From NCBI GenBank assembly GCA_046349875.1, contig JAXMBN010000028.1, positions 14,509 through 78,508 of the forward strand: a stretch of DNA of 64,000 nt, read 5' to 3'. Of the stretch, positions 8,631 through 16,829 are shown in pieces. The notes under the pieces were generated by a model that saw only the letters and a program-made list of their open reading frames with translations, was not told the DNA's origin and did no database searches. The stretch is from JAXMBN01 sp046349875. Lineage in GTDB: Bacteria; Planctomycetota; Planctomycetia; Pirellulales; Pirellulaceae. Position 1 is the stretch's first letter. Every line of letters starts with the position of its first letter. Position numbers and translations under genes: made by a program.

Positions 8631-9743
8631 TCACTTGGATACAGGCTTTGGCAACGATTGCACCAATTGCCCACACGCCGCTTGGACATCGCTACCCATG
8701 GAATAGCGAATCGTGGTGAAGATGCCTGCATTGCGAAGTCGCATGGCGAACTCGCTCCGCCGTTCACGAGGTGTCGGTTTCCAGTTCTGAACAAACGAAG
8801 TCGAATTGTAGGGGATGAGGTTGATCATCACGTACATCCCTTGAAGATACTCAATCAACGCATCGGCATCCTCATCGCGATCGTTCACTCCTTCGATCAT
8901 GATATGCTCGATCATGACAGGGCCTTGATGGCGATGGGTCTTGGGTTTGGTAGCCACATGTCGAAGCGCTTCCCGAGTCTCTTCCCAGGAGTATTTTCTT
9001 GACCACGGAACGAGCTTGCTTCGAAGTTCAGGCTTGGCACTATGCAAGCTCAGCGCCATCTGAATTCCAGGAAAGGTCTCGATCAATCGTATCATGGCAT
9101 CTGGCACACCCACGGTGGATACGGTGATGCGACGATGAGGCATGTTGAACATGTCAGGATCGGTCAAGACTTCGATGGCGCGATAGAGGTTCTCTTCGTT
9201 ATGAAGTGGTTCGCCCATTCCCATGAAGACGATATTGCGAAGGCGTCGACTTTCACCGCGAGTGATACGAGCCGCAACCAGGATTTGCTCCAATATCTCG
9301 GCGTAGTGAAGATTGCGCTTCAGTCCCATTCGAGCTGTTGCGCAAAAAGGGCATCCCGCTTGGCATCCAACCTGAGTCGATACACAAACCGCTGTCCGCG
9401 AAGGACCCGAACGCAGAAGTACCGTCTCCAACCGGTGCTGGTCTTCGGTCTCGAGCACCAGCTTGACCGAAGGATCGATGGTGGAATCGCGACGCTGGTA
9501 GATCTTTAGCGGCGCGACGTGAAATTCTTCAAACGCTCGTACCGCATGCTCGGGGCCCAGCCGCTCAAGCGACTTTTCACATGGCTCATGAAGCTGAAAT
9601 CGTGAATACCGCATCTTCCGCATGACCTGCGGATCGATGCGATGGCGACGACGAAAGTGCCCCATCGCCTCCACGTCAAACAACGTCGGGCGGGGACCAA
9701 AAGGAGCGGAAACGGAGCTTTCGTCAAGAATCGGAATCGACAT
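8631..9743 (-). CDS. rlmN: RlmN-type 23S rRNA (adenine-C2)-methyltransferase
   Basis: Radical-SAM enzyme that methylates C2 of A2503 in 23S rRNA, and in E. coli also tRNA A37. The cluster motif C127-x3-C131-x2-C134 is followed by ATARMGLKRNL. Both methyl-transfer cysteines have counterparts: one just upstream of the cluster (C120, in RTAVCVSTQVGC) and C357 in VQAACGQL near the C-terminus. GMGEPLHN is the expected SAM-binding segment. Length is 370 residues. Cfr-type resistance methylases are close relatives; nothing in the context suggests that role. Confidence 0.9.
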   Translation of the reverse strand: MSIPILDESSVSAPFGPRPTLFDVEAMGHFRRRHRIDPQVMRKMRYSRFQLHEPCEKSLERLGPEHAVRAFEEFHVAPLKIYQRRDSTIDPSVKLVLETEDQHRLETVLLRSGPSRTAVCVSTQVGCQAGCPFCATARMGLKRNLHYAEILEQILVAARITRGESRRLRNIVFMGMGEPLHNEENLYRAIEVLTDPDMFNMPHRRITVSTVGVPDAMIRLIETFPGIQMALSLHSAKPELRSKLVPWSRKYSWEETREALRHVATKPKTHRHQGPVMIEHIMIEGVNDRDEDADALIEYLQGMYVMINLIPYNSTSFVQNWKPTPRERRSEFAMRLRNAGIFTTIRYSMGSDVQAACGQLVQSLPKPVSK

Positions 9744-9838
9744 AGTCGTTCCATCGTAACTCCCGATTTTGAGGTCAGGAAGGCCGATCCATCGACTTTC
9801 GCAATGCAGGGCCTATATCTTCCTCTAGGGCAAGCATC

Positions 9839-10960
9839 TTAGGGGTGAGAATAACTTTGCCCTTGCTTCAAAACCTGCCATTCATCTTTCGTTTCCAATA
9901 GCGTTTTTGCCTCTCCACCTTGCAACCATGCCTTTGCCACTGGATCCTCCTTCAGGTAGCTATCCCAAAAAGCGGTGGAATAGGCCAACATCACGCGATG
10001 GTGATTGGGGTTTTTACGCTGCAATCCATCCTCGGGCAATCTCGAGTCGGTAAAGGCAGAGTGGCGAGCCTCATCCAAGACCAGTTGATACCGATCGATT
10101 GTCTTGGGCAGATGCGGAAAGAGCTTCATGCGGTCTTGAGGGTTGGAAACTCCAATGGCAGATGAATCGCGGGTGCCGGTCATCAGCATCCACGGTATTG
10201 GGACTTGATCGAAAGCCCGCTCAACACTTCCAGCGGCTGGTGGACTTGGGCTGAGCAATAATGCTGCATCGATGCGAGCATCCAGATACTTCTGGCCAAT
10301 CAAAGGATAGTTCTGCCCACTGACCGCTTGCGTGGTGATCGCGCCGAAAGAATGCCCAGACATTCCGACATGCTCCAATGGGAATCGGTCCTTCCATTTC
10401 GATTGAGGGTCGCGATTCCATTGATCTAGCTGATCGAGTACCACATGGACGTCGTCGATCCTCGCAGTGAACTGGGGCCCGGAAGCGGCACCTCGCATCG
10501 CATCCATCCTCGTTCCCAATGCTTTGCCTCGCCATACCGATTCATCGCTCCCTGGGTGTTGCAAGAATACGCAAACATAACCGCGAGATGACCAATGCGA
10601 GCCACAAAACGCATTGACTTGATTGGTGCCACCTAACCCATGGCTGAAGAGAATCACTCCGGATACGGAAGCTTCACGTGGCTGATAGATGCGCACTGGC
10701 ACTTCTCGCTTGCCATTCGGATAGCGGATCGAAAGTGTTTCCACCGGAAGCGTTGCATCGGGATTCGATTGCAAGGGGTCGTAGTTTCCCGATACGCTGG
10801 CGTTTGCCAGTTTGTTGGAAAGTCCCTGTTTGTTTGCAGTGGGCTCTTGCCCCTGCCCTGCTCCTACCGCGAAGCCCAGGCAGCAATATAGGCACCAAAG
10901 CGAAACGCAAAAACGGTGTTTCCAACAAGCCGGATTCCAAGTCAACATGATTGCGCTCAT
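9839..10960 (-). CDS. Secreted alpha/beta hydrolase
   Basis: A 373-residue protein with a hydrophobic signal segment (about 18-36) and an alpha/beta hydrolase core from about residue 75. The nucleophile elbow is GMSGHSFGA (S204), and SHGLGG near 106-111 supplies the oxyanion region, as in the dienelactone hydrolase/PAF-acetylhydrolase-like group. Residues around DEARHSAF could carry the catalytic His. Exact substrate unknown. It stands alone between rlmN and the epimerase gene. Confidence 0.8.
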   Translation of the reverse strand: MSAIMLTWNPACWKHRFCVSLWCLYCCLGFAVGAGQGQEPTANKQGLSNKLANASVSGNYDPLQSNPDATLPVETLSIRYPNGKREVPVRIYQPREASVSGVILFSHGLGGTNQVNAFCGSHWSSRGYVCVFLQHPGSDESVWRGKALGTRMDAMRGAASGPQFTARIDDVHVVLDQLDQWNRDPQSKWKDRFPLEHVGMSGHSFGAITTQAVSGQNYPLIGQKYLDARIDAALLLSPSPPAAGSVERAFDQVPIPWMLMTGTRDSSAIGVSNPQDRMKLFPHLPKTIDRYQLVLDEARHSAFTDSRLPEDGLQRKNPNHHRVMLAYSTAFWDSYLKEDPVAKAWLQGGEAKTLLETKDEWQVLKQGQSYSHP

Positions 10961-11060
10961 GAGTGTGCAGCATAACTAGACATAAAGAACAAGACGATGT
11001 TCATCTACATGGTCTCATAAAGGATTGCTGCATCGATCTTCTATCGTGGACAACATTCCA

Positions 11061-11090
11061 AAAAAAATGCCGAGGCTATTACCTCGGCAT
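11061..11090 (-). terminator. Intrinsic terminator of the epimerase gene
   Basis: Perfect 9-bp stem (ATGCCGAGG/CCTCGGCAT, 6-base loop) followed on the minus strand by a run of seven T, 28 bp past the epimerase stop. Confidence 0.88.
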
Positions 11091-11117
11091 TCTGATTCGG
11101 CATCCAAATTCCATCGT

Positions 11118-12230
11118 CTACTTAGTGGAAAACTTGAAGACGGTAGACGTTTTGTATTCACTTCCCACCTTGAGCAGGGTCGACGGGAAGTTGGCTTGGT
11201 TGGGGCTATCTGGGAAGTGTTGCGTTTCCAAGCAGAAACCACCGCGATGAACGTAGGTCTTGCCTGACTTGCCTTTGAGTCGGCCATCCAAGAAGTTACC
11301 GCAATAGAATTGAATACCAGGCTCGGTGGTTTCAATCTCCATCAATCGGCCCGTGGTTGGCTCATAGACCGAAGCGGCTTTGGTCATTGCGCCAGCATTT
11401 GGCTTCACCAACACAAAATTGTGATCGAAGCCCAATCCAAACTTGAGCTGTTCGTTATCGACGGCGATGTCCTTGCCGATCTTCTTGGCTTTGGTGAAAT
11501 CAAAAGGGGTTCCTGCAACGGGTGCGAGCACGCCCGTTGGGATCAAGGTGCTATCAACGGGAGTATACTTGTCGGCGTTGATCATGAGTTCATGATCGAG
11601 AATATCGCCATTGCCTTCACCCTTGAGATTGAAATAGGAATGCTGAGTGAGATTGACGTGGGTGTCTTTGGTGGTGGTCGCATGGTAGTCCACCTTGAGT
11701 TCGTTAGCATTGGTCCAGGTATAGGTGATCGTGGCCGTCAATTGGCCAGGGTAGCCTTCTTCTTTGTCTTTGGCCACATACTTCATTTGGACACCGGTCC
11801 AACCATCTCCGGATACCGGCTTGGCGTCCCACACTACTTTGTCAAACCCAATAACACCTCCATGCAAATGATTGGGACCGTTGTTGGTCGCTAAGGTGTA
11901 GGTTTCATTTCCAATCGAAAACTTGCCTTTCGCAATTCGGTTGCCATAGCGTCCAACAATGGCACCAAAGTAAGGCTTGTCGACCGCATTCATGTAGTCT
12001 TCGACGCGGTTATAACCAAGCGCGATATCTCCGATCTTTCCCGACTTGTCAGGAACCATAATCGAAGTAATGATCGCGCCGTAGTTGGTGATCTTCACGA
12101 CGCCACCAGAGGCATTGGTGAGCGTATAGAGTTTGATTTCATCAAAATCATCGATTTGAATCTGACCATTCGCCGTTGTAGCCATCGACATGGCTAGCAG
12201 GATACACACAGAGAGGAACTTCTTGAGCAT
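11118..12230 (-). CDS. Secreted aldose 1-epimerase (galactose mutarotase)
   Basis: Interconverts alpha and beta anomers of hexoses. The 370-residue protein has a signal peptide (KKFLSVCILLAMSMATTANG, 3-22), so it acts outside the cytoplasm. Family motifs are present: GRYGNRIAKGKF, NNGPNHLHGG, LTQHSYFNLKGEG with the catalytic His, LGFDHNFVL, and the C-terminal PGIQFYCGNFLDG with the region of the catalytic Glu. It ends at a clear terminator. The toroid-protein gene lies 29 bp upstream on the same strand and may be co-transcribed. Confidence 0.93.
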   Translation of the reverse strand: MLKKFLSVCILLAMSMATTANGQIQIDDFDEIKLYTLTNASGGVVKITNYGAIITSIMVPDKSGKIGDIALGYNRVEDYMNAVDKPYFGAIVGRYGNRIAKGKFSIGNETYTLATNNGPNHLHGGVIGFDKVVWDAKPVSGDGWTGVQMKYVAKDKEEGYPGQLTATITYTWTNANELKVDYHATTTKDTHVNLTQHSYFNLKGEGNGDILDHELMINADKYTPVDSTLIPTGVLAPVAGTPFDFTKAKKIGKDIAVDNEQLKFGLGFDHNFVLVKPNAGAMTKAASVYEPTTGRLMEIETTEPGIQFYCGNFLDGRLKGKSGKTYVHRGGFCLETQHFPDSPNQANFPSTLLKVGSEYKTSTVFKFSTK

Positions 12231-12259
12231 TCAATAACTCCAATGATGAAAACCCGATA

Positions 12260-13315
12260 TTAACGTTGAAAAATCGGCAGGTAACCGCGATCCATTTGAA
12301 GCATGATCAGATTGCAGGCCGTCACATAAAACGGATTGATTTGGCCCTCCCAAGAGCCATCTGCCTTCTGCTCACTTGCTATCTTGTCGTAAAGTCGCTC
12401 GCGGAAGGGAAGCCATTCTTCATCTCCCTGCCGATAGACGACTTGTGTGTAATAGAGGTAGGTGTAGTGCCAATGCCCAAACGACTCTGCTTCGTTATTG
12501 ATGTCGTGGAGCTTTTGTTTGGCAAAGGTAAGCATCTCGGGAACGTGCTTGCCATCGTAGTCCCCTGCGTTGTAGAGCGAAGCCAATGAGGCCGCCGTGA
12601 TCGCAGGACGAGAAGTCCCCATTTGCTTGCTGGAATAGCTGATACCACCGTCTGAATTCTGGCATGAATAGATATACTTCTTGGCCGCTTCGATGATGCT
12701 CACGGGAACGGCGATCCCTGCATTGCGGCAACCGCGAAGTCCTTGCACTTGAGTGATGGTTGTGGAACCTTCATCGTAGTCGTTCCCATCCTTCGCACTC
12801 ACATAGCCCCAGCCACCTGAAGGCGTTTGAGCTTTCCCGCAAAAATCGACGGCCTTATTGAGAACTTGGACGAGCTCTTCTCGTCGATCCAAAAAACCTT
12901 CTTCGCCCAAAACTTGCGATAGGAAGAGCATGGCGAACCCATGTCCATAGGTGTAGCGCAAGTCAGCCGTTTGATCTCCGATGAGTCCATTGTTGCGACT
13001 CTTGCTGATCAAAAAGTCGCACGTTCGACTGATGTTCTTCGCGTATGGACCTTGAGTGCTCGTAGAGCCTGAACACAACATAGCCAACCCAGCCAAGGCG
13101 GCGATAGCGGTTGGATAGGGTGGCGAGTTCCATTGCCCGCGCGAGGATTGATTGACGGCCAGATACTCAAGACCATTTCGCGTTGCGCTATCCCATCGCG
13201 GATCGCGATCGAAGCTTGAAGAGCCCGCCCAGCTCGATCCACTCGACGCCGCAACCAAACCGGTTGCGGTCAAGGCCTGCAAAAATCGACGTCGATGGAA
13301 AGGTGGTCGTATCAT
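12260..13315 (-). CDS. Tat-exported prenyltransferase/squalene-oxidase repeat protein
   Basis: A 351-residue protein starting MIRPPFHRRRFLQ, an RRxFL twin-arginine motif followed by a hydrophobic stretch ending SGSSWA. The rest consists of repeats typical of alpha/alpha-toroid proteins: QTPSGGWGYV, CQNSDGGISY and QKADGSWEGQ carry the QW-like glycine-tryptophan pattern. Such repeats occur in terpene cyclases, but planctomycetes encode many exported relatives without known activity. I see no DxDD motif. An ATG 11 codons upstream is possible. Confidence 0.75.
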   Translation of the reverse strand: MIRPPFHRRRFLQALTATGLVAASSGSSWAGSSSFDRDPRWDSATRNGLEYLAVNQSSRGQWNSPPYPTAIAALAGLAMLCSGSTSTQGPYAKNISRTCDFLISKSRNNGLIGDQTADLRYTYGHGFAMLFLSQVLGEEGFLDRREELVQVLNKAVDFCGKAQTPSGGWGYVSAKDGNDYDEGSTTITQVQGLRGCRNAGIAVPVSIIEAAKKYIYSCQNSDGGISYSSKQMGTSRPAITAASLASLYNAGDYDGKHVPEMLTFAKQKLHDINNEAESFGHWHYTYLYYTQVVYRQGDEEWLPFRERLYDKIASEQKADGSWEGQINPFYVTACNLIMLQMDRGYLPIFQR

Positions 13316-13421
13316 GGGCAGCCGTGCAGATGGGGACAATGAACGCATCGAGCACCCAAAGGGCTCAATTCCTAGAAGTTAGTTTCCCCCTTTTGAAGCC
13401 GCGAAGCAATGGCGGATCTTG

Positions 13422-13458
13422 GCGAGCGTCCCGAACCAGTACGGTTGGGACGCCTCGC
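13422..13458 (-). terminator. Long hairpin downstream of leuA
   Basis: Nested inverted repeat of about 15 bp (GCGAG, CGTCCC, AACC arms with one bulge on one side and one unpaired base on the other) roughly 65 bp past the leuA stop. There is no adjacent T-run, so it may terminate poorly or protect the 3' end. Confidence 0.4.
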
Positions 13459-13520
13459 TACGGAGAATCTCAAAAGAACTACGCTTTCTATCGCCTTAGC
13501 AGGTCAATAGAGCCCCAAAA

Positions 13521-15086
13521 CTATTCGTCGTGGGGGCTCACACGACCTTGCGAACGTAGGCCTTTTTCAGCTTCGATCCGATTGACGGCATTAAGCATGG
13601 CCAAGATGGTGGACTCGACCGTGTCCGTTGATACCCCCGTTCCACGATAGGCTTGCCCATCGTGCAGGACTTCCAAGGTGACCTCGCCTTGTGCATCCTG
13701 TCCCAGCGTTGCACTGCGAACGCGGAAGTCGCTGCAGACCACTTTGATCCCAGTAATCCGTTCGACCGCCCAGAATGCCGCGTCGATAGGACCATCTCCT
13801 TGTTGCACTTCCTCGGTGAATTCGCGATCGCCATGTTTGAGAGTCAGACGAACTTTGGGTTGGGTTCCCGTTCCGCTGCTCACATTGAAGGAACTCAACG
13901 ACCATGCATCGTGAAGTTGTCCGCTGAGTTGTTTTTGGATGAGCGCAACGATGTCGCCATCGTAGATCTCTTTCTTCTTATCAGCCAAGATTTTGAATTG
14001 TTCGAAGATCGCTTGGAGTTGCTCGCCCGTTACATGGTATCCAAGAGCTTTGGCTCGATCTGCTAGCGCGGCGCGACCCGAATGCTTTCCCAATACCAGG
14101 TCGGTCTTGAGGAATCCGACATCTTCAGGCCGCATGATCTCATACGTGCGTCGCTCTTTCAGCATGCCATCTTGATGAATGCCCGATTCGTGGGCAAACG
14201 CGTTTCGGCCCACGATGGCTTTGTTGCGTTGTACATCCATGCTTGTGATCTTGCTCACCAAACGACTGGTCGGCACGAGTCTTGGAGTAACGATGCGCGT
14301 CTGGCAATGGAAGAGATCCTCGCGAGTTCTCATCGCCATGACAACCTCTTCCAACGCACAATTGCCTGCCCGTTCGCCGATGCCATTGATAGTGCATTCG
14401 ATTTGCCCTGCACCGGCCTGGACGGCAGCCAGCGAATTGGCAACTGCCAATCCAAGATCATCATGGCAATGGACGCTGATGGTCGCCTTATCGATATTGG
14501 GTACGCGATCGAAGAGCATCTTAATGCGATCGTACATCTCTCGCGGTGTGGTATATCCAACCGTATCGGGGATATTGATCGTTGTCGCCCCTGCGGCGAT
14601 AGCGGCTTCGACGACTTGGCACAAAAAGTCAGGTTCTGTGCGAGCAGCGTCTTCAGGAGAAAACTCGATATCATCGCAGTGCGAGTAGGCTCGTTTGACC
14701 CCCGCCACAGCTCGAGCCACGATCTCATCCTGTGACATGCGAAGTTTGAATTCGCGGTGAATGGCCGAGGTTGCCAAGAAGACGTGAATGCGAGGTGACT
14801 GAGCACCCTTCAAGGCTTCCCAAGCACGATCGATGTCGGCATCATTGCATCGGGCAAGGCCACAAACGGTCACGCCACGTACGCTTTCTGCAGTCGCGTA
14901 CCGATTCGAAATCGCCTGGAGAAGCGATTGGAAACCCCCTTCGATGATGTCCACGCCAAGGCTTACGAGAGCTTGAGCAACTTCTAGTTTCTCAGCAAGA
15001 TTCATGCTGCAACCAGGGGATTGCTCTCCGTCGCGAAGTGTTGTGTCGAAGATTCGCACATTTCGCTTTTGGCTCTCGTCGTTCAT
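13521..15086 (-). CDS. leuA: 2-isopropylmalate synthase
   Basis: First committed step of leucine synthesis: acetyl-CoA plus 2-ketoisovalerate to 2-isopropylmalate. The 521-residue protein has RIFDTTLRDGEQSPG (metal-binding D14), the metal pair HCHDD (H206, H208), NGIGERAGN, and the C-terminal LeuA regulatory domain, where leucine feedback normally acts. The ATG at 15086 is chosen because AAGGAAG lies about 10 bases upstream. Oddity: at about 14890-14935 the frame reads GGFQSLLQAIS, while the shifted frame reads GFPIASPGDFESV, the conserved motif of the family. Two small deletions there (near 14930 and 14895) probably corrupt about 14 codons. Expression is probably controlled by the leader at 15202-15252. 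Confidence 0.93.
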   Translation of the reverse strand: MNDESQKRNVRIFDTTLRDGEQSPGCSMNLAEKLEVAQALVSLGVDIIEGGFQSLLQAISNRYATAESVRGVTVCGLARCNDADIDRAWEALKGAQSPRIHVFLATSAIHREFKLRMSQDEIVARAVAGVKRAYSHCDDIEFSPEDAARTEPDFLCQVVEAAIAAGATTINIPDTVGYTTPREMYDRIKMLFDRVPNIDKATISVHCHDDLGLAVANSLAAVQAGAGQIECTINGIGERAGNCALEEVVMAMRTREDLFHCQTRIVTPRLVPTSRLVSKITSMDVQRNKAIVGRNAFAHESGIHQDGMLKERRTYEIMRPEDVGFLKTDLVLGKHSGRAALADRAKALGYHVTGEQLQAIFEQFKILADKKKEIYDGDIVALIQKQLSGQLHDAWSLSSFNVSSGTGTQPKVRLTLKHGDREFTEEVQQGDGPIDAAFWAVERITGIKVVCSDFRVRSATLGQDAQGEVTLEVLHDGQAYRGTGVSTDTVESTILAMLNAVNRIEAEKGLRSQGRVSPHDE

Positions 15087-15122
15087 TTTCTTTCTTCTTC
15101 CTTTCAACAAAACCACAACTTA

Positions 15123-15156
15123 CGAAAAAACCCCGAGGTGTTCGACCTCGGGGTTT
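15123..15156 (-). terminator. Attenuator hairpin of leuA
   Basis: Perfect 12-bp stem (AAACCCCGAGGT and its complement, 5-base loop) followed on the minus strand by six T, 37 bp before the leuA ATG. It sits between the leader peptide and the gene. Its 5' arm (AAACCCC) is complementary to GGGGTTT at 15190-15196, just after the leader stop, which provides an antiterminator alternative. Confidence 0.85.
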
Positions 15157-15201
15157 AGGTTTTTTTGAGCGATCGCAAACAGTCCACGCAAACCCCTACG
15201 G

Positions 15202-15252
15202 TCAAGCACCTAGGCCTAGAATCGGTAGTAGGTTTAGTAGGAGACTGTTCAT
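15202..15252 (-). CDS. leuA leader peptide, leucine-rich
   Basis: Short frame encoding MNSLLLNLLPILGLGA: seven leucines in 16 residues, six of them CUA codons and one CUC, ending in UGA. It lies between a good promoter and the leuA attenuator hairpin on the leuA strand. AAAGAG lies about 4-9 bases before the ATG. Two bases after the stop, the segment GTAGGGGTTT (15190-15199) can pair with AAACCTAC inside the leucine codons, with a bulge, or with the 5' arm of the terminator. A ribosome at the stop codon would cover it. The layout matches ribosome-mediated attenuation by leucyl-tRNA supply. Confidence 0.85.
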   Translation of the reverse strand: MNSLLLNLLPILGLGA

Positions 15253-15346
15253 GACTCTTTGTTTCTTTGTTTTCGACGAAAATCACTGTTTTCTGCGTGA
15301 GTTCGCCATGCATTCCTACGCATTTTTCAGCGTTTCTAATGGAGTC

Positions 15347-15375
15347 ATGGTACTTCTAACTTCCGTTCGTGTCAA
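15347..15375 (-). promoter_or_regulatory. leuA promoter
   Basis: Perfect -35 TTGACA (15370-15375), 17-bp spacer, -10 TACCAT (15347-15352; four of six matches). Transcription would start about 90 bases before the leader peptide ATG. Confidence 0.6.
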
Positions 15376-15435
15376 ACCGAAGTCAGATTAATGGAGACAG
15401 ACCGATCAGAAGAAGTTCAGGGAAATGTAGGAATC

Positions 15436-16774
15436 ATGATCAAATTGGGGATCGCATTCGTTGGGATGATGCTCTTTGGAACAGTAGCATTGGCGCGAGT
15501 CAGTGATTTAGAGCATTGCCGCGAGATATTAGTCATCCTGCGAAGTGAAGAGATTGATCCGATCAAGCTCGCGAGGCTTGGGGAAGCGGTTAAGGTCGAT
15601 TCACCTTACCGGAACATCGCCAACCACGCTTATGCACTCGTTCTCATTCGTTTAGGAAACTATCCCACTGCCTGGAAGTGTGTGCAATCGAGTGAGCTCA
15701 AGGATGACGCTCCACGCGAGCTACGTCTCCAGCACGAATCGCTACTGCTCTGGCTTGCCCTCGAATCAGGAAAAACCGACATCATGAGCCCCAGTTTAAG
15801 CAATTGGTTCGCTCTCTGTTGCGGCGAACGCCATCCAATACCGTTGCAGGTACCGATCTTGCATGGATCGGCGGTGTCGTGGCGATGGTAGAACGAATGA
15901 AAGAACCACTTCTTCCACTCAAAACTTTGGCGCAAGCAAAGCAGGCGATCGAAAAACTTGAGAAGTCGGAAGTTGATAAGTTTCGATTGGGCTATGAAGC
16001 CGTTGCCAACGGAGTGCGTTTGCTCGAGGAAAAACACGACGAACTCTCAACAATGGAACGAGCGCACGCTCCAGGCCAAGTGAAGAGTGGCAGGTCGAGC
16101 TCGAGTCGCTCGACGTGACCGTTACTGAACAGCAGCAAGAGGTTCGTGAATCGCTCGGAAGCAAGAAAGATCTGGAAGCGAAACGTAAAACACCCATTCA
16201 AAAAAGAAACTCGATCAAATCAATAGCCAACTCGCAATGGAGACGCCCGGCAAGCCTGCTTTACCGATCCGAACCACGACGCCCAAACCTACCGCAAATC
16301 GTATATCGGTTGAATTCGCAAACCAACCAGCGCGAGATCGATCGAGATGCCACCGAGCGACGTCGCAACGAATATGATCGCGATATGCGAGACTACGATC
16401 GCGACTATCGTAATTATCTGAAAGCGTCGCAAGAGTATCCTCAGAAGCTACAAGCTTGGAAAGATCGCGATCAAATGCGAAGGTCAGCTCTCCAAAATGA
16501 TCGCGCAGCAGTGATCGTTCAATTGGATGAAGTGGCCGCCCAACTCAAAGAGATCCAATCAATCATCGCCGATTCCGCGAAGGAGCTCAGCGAAGATCGA
16601 GATAACCTCAAAGCGAAGAAAGCCGAACTTCAAATCGCGCAAAAAGCAGCGCAGCACCTTCTATTAGCTATTGAGCCCAAGCCGTCTTTCATTCGGCCAT
16701 CCAATCTAAACTTATTGGATTGGAACACGGAGGCCACACGGATCGAGAAGTTACTTCGCGATCCGTCTGAGTGA
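15436..16774 (+). pseudogene. Secreted coiled-coil protein, frame broken five times
   Basis: One gene whose frame changes near 15785, 16052, 16081, 16203 and 16300. Read across these breaks it gives about 440 residues: a signal peptide (MIKLGIAFVGMMLFGTVALA), a TPR-like helical part (RLGNYPTAWKCVQ), a hydrophobic stretch (TDLAWIGGVVAMV), then a long charged coiled coil rich in Glu, Lys, Arg, Gln and Asp (RDMRDYDRDYRNYL, QLDEVAAQLKEIQSII). In the patch 16210-16300 the shifted frame reads KLDQINSQLAMETPGKPALP, clearly better than the long frame. No stop codon interrupts the pieces in their own frames, so this may be an intact gene with sequence errors. Family not recognised. Confidence 0.6.
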
Positions 16775-16829
16775 TGTCTTGGGGCAATTCTAAAGCGATT
16801 CGATCTTTCGATCGGCCAGGATCAAGCGA

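Noticed and set aside
15131..15155. Simple terminator of a gene on the plus strand
   Set aside because: The nearest plus-strand gene starts downstream of it, not upstream; its position between leader peptide and leuA makes it an attenuator.
16115..16774. Independent 219-residue protein
   Set aside because: Its upstream sequence continues in the same gene, and between about 16210 and 16300 another frame is clearly the coding one, so it is a piece of the broken coiled-coil gene.
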